NCBI GenBank assembly: GCA_030631125.1
Contig: DAOVLS010000094.1
Coordinates: forward strand, 1 to 8,013
DNA: 8,013 nucleotides
Reading direction: 5' to 3'
Origin: Planctomycetales bacterium
GTDB lineage: Bacteria > Planctomycetota > Phycisphaerae > SM23-33
Positions 5,258 through 8,013 of the stretch are shown one piece after another (positions within the stretch are counted from its first letter, which is position 1; each line of letters begins with the position of its first letter). The notes below the pieces were generated by a model. It had not been told where the DNA came from. It did not search any database and saw only the letters and a program-made list of their open reading frames with translations. A program made the translations under genes and the position numbers.

Positions 5258-7057
5258 TCAGGTGTTTTGTGCCTGCTTAGAATGCTTCTTCTCAACGAAT
5301 GCCCTGTACTCAGGACCGCAGTTATACGCACAGAACGGGAAAAGCCCTTCCGGCGTGGAGTATAGTATGACACACCGCCGAACCCGTTGCACGTCGTAAT
5401 TATATCGGTCCTGGAAGTGCATCCCCGCGCAAAGCAATGTCTTGTAAGTATGCTTCTCGCCTTCGCCTCGTCCCACGCGCTTATCGACCAGGCCATGGAG
5501 GCTTCGGACGAACTTTTTCACGTCAAGCCCCGGCGGGGCGGCGTCAGGGCGAAAATGCCGCTTGAACATGCGAAAAACAGCCAGTTTGTCCAGCCAGGAC
5601 ATTTTACCGCCTTTCTTTTCGATTCTCCGGGCGAGACGGTTCATGTCGCAGAACATTCCCTCCACATCGACGACCTGCGGGAAAGGGAATACCTGCCCGT
5701 CCGGGGAGATCATAAGATACGTCCCGAAGGCGCAGTCCGGGTGGCAGGAGGGGCGAATCTTGGATTGACCCGTTATCGCCTGAAGGAACTGCCCCAGCGG
5801 CGCGACTATCGAAAGCGGGTACATATCCCGCAGCGGATCTGCCCCGGCCGCATCGGCAATGTCGTGCGCCAGGTCGCCGAGCGTATAGCGCCGAGCGGCC
5901 ACTTCGGCCGGGTCCGCCCTGCCCGAAAAACTCACAGGCTGATAACTGATACCGCTGACAACATCTATGTTGGCGACGGCGAAGCGGAAAATCTCGCCCA
6001 CCTGCTCGTCGTTGACGCCTTTGAGGATAGTCGGCACGAGGCAGACCTTAAGCCCGATCTTTCGGCAGTTCTCGATGCAGGTAAGTTTCTTTTCCCAGAT
6101 TCCGGGGTAGTTTCGCGTCTGGCGGTGTGGCTCTTCGCCGACCCCGTCGAACTGGAGGTAGAGCACGTGGACGCCGGCGTCGGCTGCGGCGCGGGTGAAT
6201 TCGGCGTCGGCAAACTTGATCCCGTTGGTGGCGACCTGGATGTGCGAAAAGCCCATCTTGTCCGCCGCCGAGACGATACGCAGGAAATCGGGGTGGATCG
6301 TCGGCTCGCCGCCGGTGAACTGGACGGCTGTCGCCGGTGTCGGGTCCATTCCGCGCAATGCCCGCAACTGCTCGATAACCTGCTCGAAGGTCGGCTCATA
6401 GACATAGCCGTTCACGCCGGAATTGGCGAAGCATATCGGGCAGCGCATGTTGCAGCAGTTGGTCAGGTCGATCTGCGCCAGGCATGAGGCTGAGGTGTGC
6501 TGCCCGCACAGGCCGCAGTCGGATGGGCATCGTCCTGCCTTGCGAGCGGGATGCCGCTGACCGGGAGCGTCCTCGAACGTCCACCAGGCAGCCTTGGAGT
6601 AAAGCAGCGCGTCGCTGCTGATGCAATCGCGGAAATACCCGTGCTCCGGGCAGGTTTTTTCGATATAGACCGCCCCCGCCTCGACGAAATATCGTCCGAG
6701 TATCACCGCGCAGCATTGGGGGCAGAGCGTTTCGACGGTTCGTGGCAGGCGGCGAAGCACCGGCTGGATGGGCGAGCCGGAAAGCGTGCGTTTGGGGCTG
6801 GGGGCGGACCAGATCGTATCGGCGTGGACTTCGGTATTCTCACCGCAGTCGGGGCAGTTGTATGCCAGGACGATTTGTTCGCCTTTCCGGTCGAATTCGG
6901 CCGGGACCACTTCCCGGCAGAGCGGGCAGGTCGCGCGGGTCGCCACAGGCAGCGAGCAGTAAGCATCCTCAAGCCGCCCGATCGACCGGCGGAATTGTGC
7001 GAACTTATCGCCCACCGTATCGGTGGATTCACATTGGTCCGGCGCAATCTGCGTCAT
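5258..7057 (-). CDS. Tes-like (MJ0619 family) radical SAM protein
   Basis: 599-residue radical SAM enzyme resembling archaeal tetraether lipid synthase, which joins lipid tails through a C-C bond between unreactive methyl carbons. The N-terminus has two metal-binding knuckles: C44-x2-C47 with C68-x2-C71, and C112-x2-C115 with C136 and H139. A family signature follows: RCPSDCGLC (C177, C181, C184), H187 and C192-L-A. Next is the radical SAM motif C202-x3-C206-x2-C209 (CNMRCPICFA), with GGEPT (249-253), VATNG (275-279) and YLQFDG (300-305). The C-terminus has C438/C442, SPDGQVFPFPQ (451-461) and MHFQDRYNYDVQRVRRC (546-562) with C576 and C580, consistent with auxiliary clusters. From memory, archaeal Tes holds three [4Fe-4S] clusters and a rubredoxin-like iron, which fits this cysteine count. 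The real substrate here is unknown; other members have been proposed as pterin methyltransferases. The ATG abuts the upstream stop, with no clear Shine-Dalgarno, suggesting translational coupling. Confidence 0.88.
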   Translation of the reverse strand: MTQIAPDQCESTDTVGDKFAQFRRSIGRLEDAYCSLPVATRATCPLCREVVPAEFDRKGEQIVLAYNCPDCGENTEVHADTIWSAPSPKRTLSGSPIQPVLRRLPRTVETLCPQCCAVILGRYFVEAGAVYIEKTCPEHGYFRDCISSDALLYSKAAWWTFEDAPGQRHPARKAGRCPSDCGLCGQHTSASCLAQIDLTNCCNMRCPICFANSGVNGYVYEPTFEQVIEQLRALRGMDPTPATAVQFTGGEPTIHPDFLRIVSAADKMGFSHIQVATNGIKFADAEFTRAAADAGVHVLYLQFDGVGEEPHRQTRNYPGIWEKKLTCIENCRKIGLKVCLVPTILKGVNDEQVGEIFRFAVANIDVVSGISYQPVSFSGRADPAEVAARRYTLGDLAHDIADAAGADPLRDMYPLSIVAPLGQFLQAITGQSKIRPSCHPDCAFGTYLMISPDGQVFPFPQVVDVEGMFCDMNRLARRIEKKGGKMSWLDKLAVFRMFKRHFRPDAAPPGLDVKKFVRSLHGLVDKRVGRGEGEKHTYKTLLCAGMHFQDRYNYDVQRVRRCVILYSTPEGLFPFCAYNCGPEYRAFVEKKHSKQAQNT

Positions 7058-8013
7058 CTATTTAAACCACGGCGGGTAGCGGCGGGGGCGTTTCTTCCGC
7101 CGGTTATACGAAAGTGCCAATTCCATGAATATGTCAAGGTCGCGATCCATGTTGGAACTGGTCGCATCGAAGTAAAAGTTCCTGATGGGAATCCCGTCGT
7201 GGTCGCGCGAAAGAGCGTGATAGACCGCCTCGGAGATGATCCCGTTCATGCACGAGAATGGGCTGATGTCGATGATACCGTCGGCGCCCTTTTTTTGCAG
7301 GTATATGCTTTTTCCGATCGACAGGACCATCTCGCCCAGCGCGCCGTCGGCGGGCAGGTAAGGCCAGCCGGGCTTGAGAACCTCTTCATAGACGTCGTGC
7401 GGCTCCTCGTAACCGATGAAGTCTTCGGCGAACGGCGCGTAGAGTTTCTTTTCGTACCCGTGCTGGAAGTGGTTCTTTATAACGGCGGCCAGCATTTTGC
7501 CGCTGAATGTCTTTCCGTCGCGCTTCAGGAGTGTTTTCTGGGACCAGTTTGTGTACCAGACCCATTCGCCTACGTCGCTCAGCCAGGCCTCTCCTCCGTG
7601 CGCCTCGATCCGTCGAAGCGCGTCGCGATTGCTGAAGGTGTTCATCCGGCAGAATATCTCGCCGACCACGCCGATCAGCGGGCGGTCCTTCGTATAGTTC
7701 GCCGGAATCGCGCGGAATGCGTCGCGCATATCGACAAGCGTCCTCGTGATTGCGCCGAAGCGCTGCCGGCCGGTCAGGGACGGGTCCGAAACCACCTCGT
7801 CGAATTTGTCCAGCCAGGTCTCAAAAGCCTCGTCGGCGTCGCCGGCGGTCTTTTCGTACGGGCGGGTCTTCAGCAGCATCTTGACCAGAATGTCGGCAGA
7901 GACCATCCCCCACCATGCACGCTTCATGAAGTCAGGCGCGTGGGCGGTGAAGTCGTCGTAACTGTTCTTCGAGGTCGGCGAGATGACCGGAACGTCGTCG
8001 TGACCGAGTTCGC
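7058..8013 (-). CDS. CoA-substrate-specific activase / 2-hydroxyglutaryl-CoA dehydratase-related protein, C-terminal part (5' end outside window)
   Basis: Only the last 317 residues are in the window. The frame is open from the stop to the right edge, so the ATG at 7927 is internal. Upstream of it, codons for DDVPVISPTSKNSYDDF (about 7949-7999) fit the family's VPV-x-SP region. Further marks are a W-G-M-V-x-A-D segment ending in KTRPYE (about 7853-7915), VVGEIFCRMNTFSN (7628-7669), EWVWYTN (7547-7567) and ISPFSCMNG (7241-7267, cysteine at 7250-7252). These match the region shared by large CoA activases (DUF2229 type) and HgdB-like dehydratase components, cytoplasmic Fe-S proteins linked to ATP-driven low-potential electron transfer. 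The N-terminal ATPase domains, if present, lie beyond the window. The C-terminus is basic (RRKKRPRRYPPWFK). It is first in the visible operon and probably supplies electrons or activation to a partner, an inference only. Confidence 0.8.
   Translation of the reverse strand, partial: ELGHDDVPVISPTSKNSYDDFTAHAPDFMKRAWWGMVSADILVKMLLKTRPYEKTAGDADEAFETWLDKFDEVVSDPSLTGRQRFGAITRTLVDMRDAFRAIPANYTKDRPLIGVVGEIFCRMNTFSNRDALRRIEAHGGEAWLSDVGEWVWYTNWSQKTLLKRDGKTFSGKMLAAVIKNHFQHGYEKKLYAPFAEDFIGYEEPHDVYEEVLKPGWPYLPADGALGEMVLSIGKSIYLQKKGADGIIDISPFSCMNGIISEAVYHALSRDHDGIPIRNFYFDATSSNMDRDLDIFMELALSYNRRKKRPRRYPPWFK

Noticed and set aside
5387..6487. 366-residue open frame on the plus strand inside the Tes-like gene
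   Set aside because: It is fully antisense to a well-supported radical SAM gene, has no family motif and lacks a convincing ribosome binding site.
7925..7927. ATG as the start of the activase-like gene
   Set aside because: The same frame stays open to the window edge and the upstream residues match the family, so this methionine is internal.

Overview
This GC-rich window has two halves that meet in a short convergent intergenic region. The presence of both exodeoxyribonuclease VII subunits and a signal peptide with a lipobox point to a bacterium. Two radical SAM enzymes and a CoA-activase-type iron-sulfur protein suggest an anaerobe. The heptamer repeat and the gene style remind me of Planctomycetota (Phycisphaerae-like) metagenome genomes, but no marker gene here proves that, so the placement is a low-confidence inference.

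Left half, plus strand (3-2941): xseA and xseB, two bases apart, encode exodeoxyribonuclease VII. An 81-base gap follows, filled largely by heptamers of the form ATTACNN in inverted and then direct orientation. These run almost to the start codon of a family-4 (GT-B fold) glycosyltransferase. The convergent gap (2942-3037) holds a perfect 22-bp palindrome, a T-run and a second imperfect hairpin.

Right half, minus strand, read from the right edge leftwards: (1) the C-terminal 317 residues of a CoA-substrate-specific activase / 2-hydroxyglutaryl-CoA dehydratase-related protein whose 5' end lies outside the window; (2) a 599-residue radical SAM protein closely resembling the archaeal tetraether lipid synthase (Tes, MJ0619) family, separated from (1) by a single in-frame TAG codon; (3) a small putative lipoprotein 15 bases downstream; (4) after a 183-base gap with a 152-bp nested palindromic element, a 508-residue radical SAM/SPASM protein. 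The spacing of (1)-(3) looks like one operon, and (4) may belong to it.

The most interesting signal is this minus-strand cluster: an ATP-driven low-potential electron donor-type protein, a Tes-like C-C bond-forming radical enzyme, a surface lipoprotein and a SPASM radical enzyme. A coherent but unproven reading is a bacterial membrane-lipid or other radical-chemistry tailoring pathway. No tRNA, rRNA, CRISPR array, insertion sequence or gene-free stretch over 300 bases was seen; the longest gap is the 183 bases at 4565-4747.
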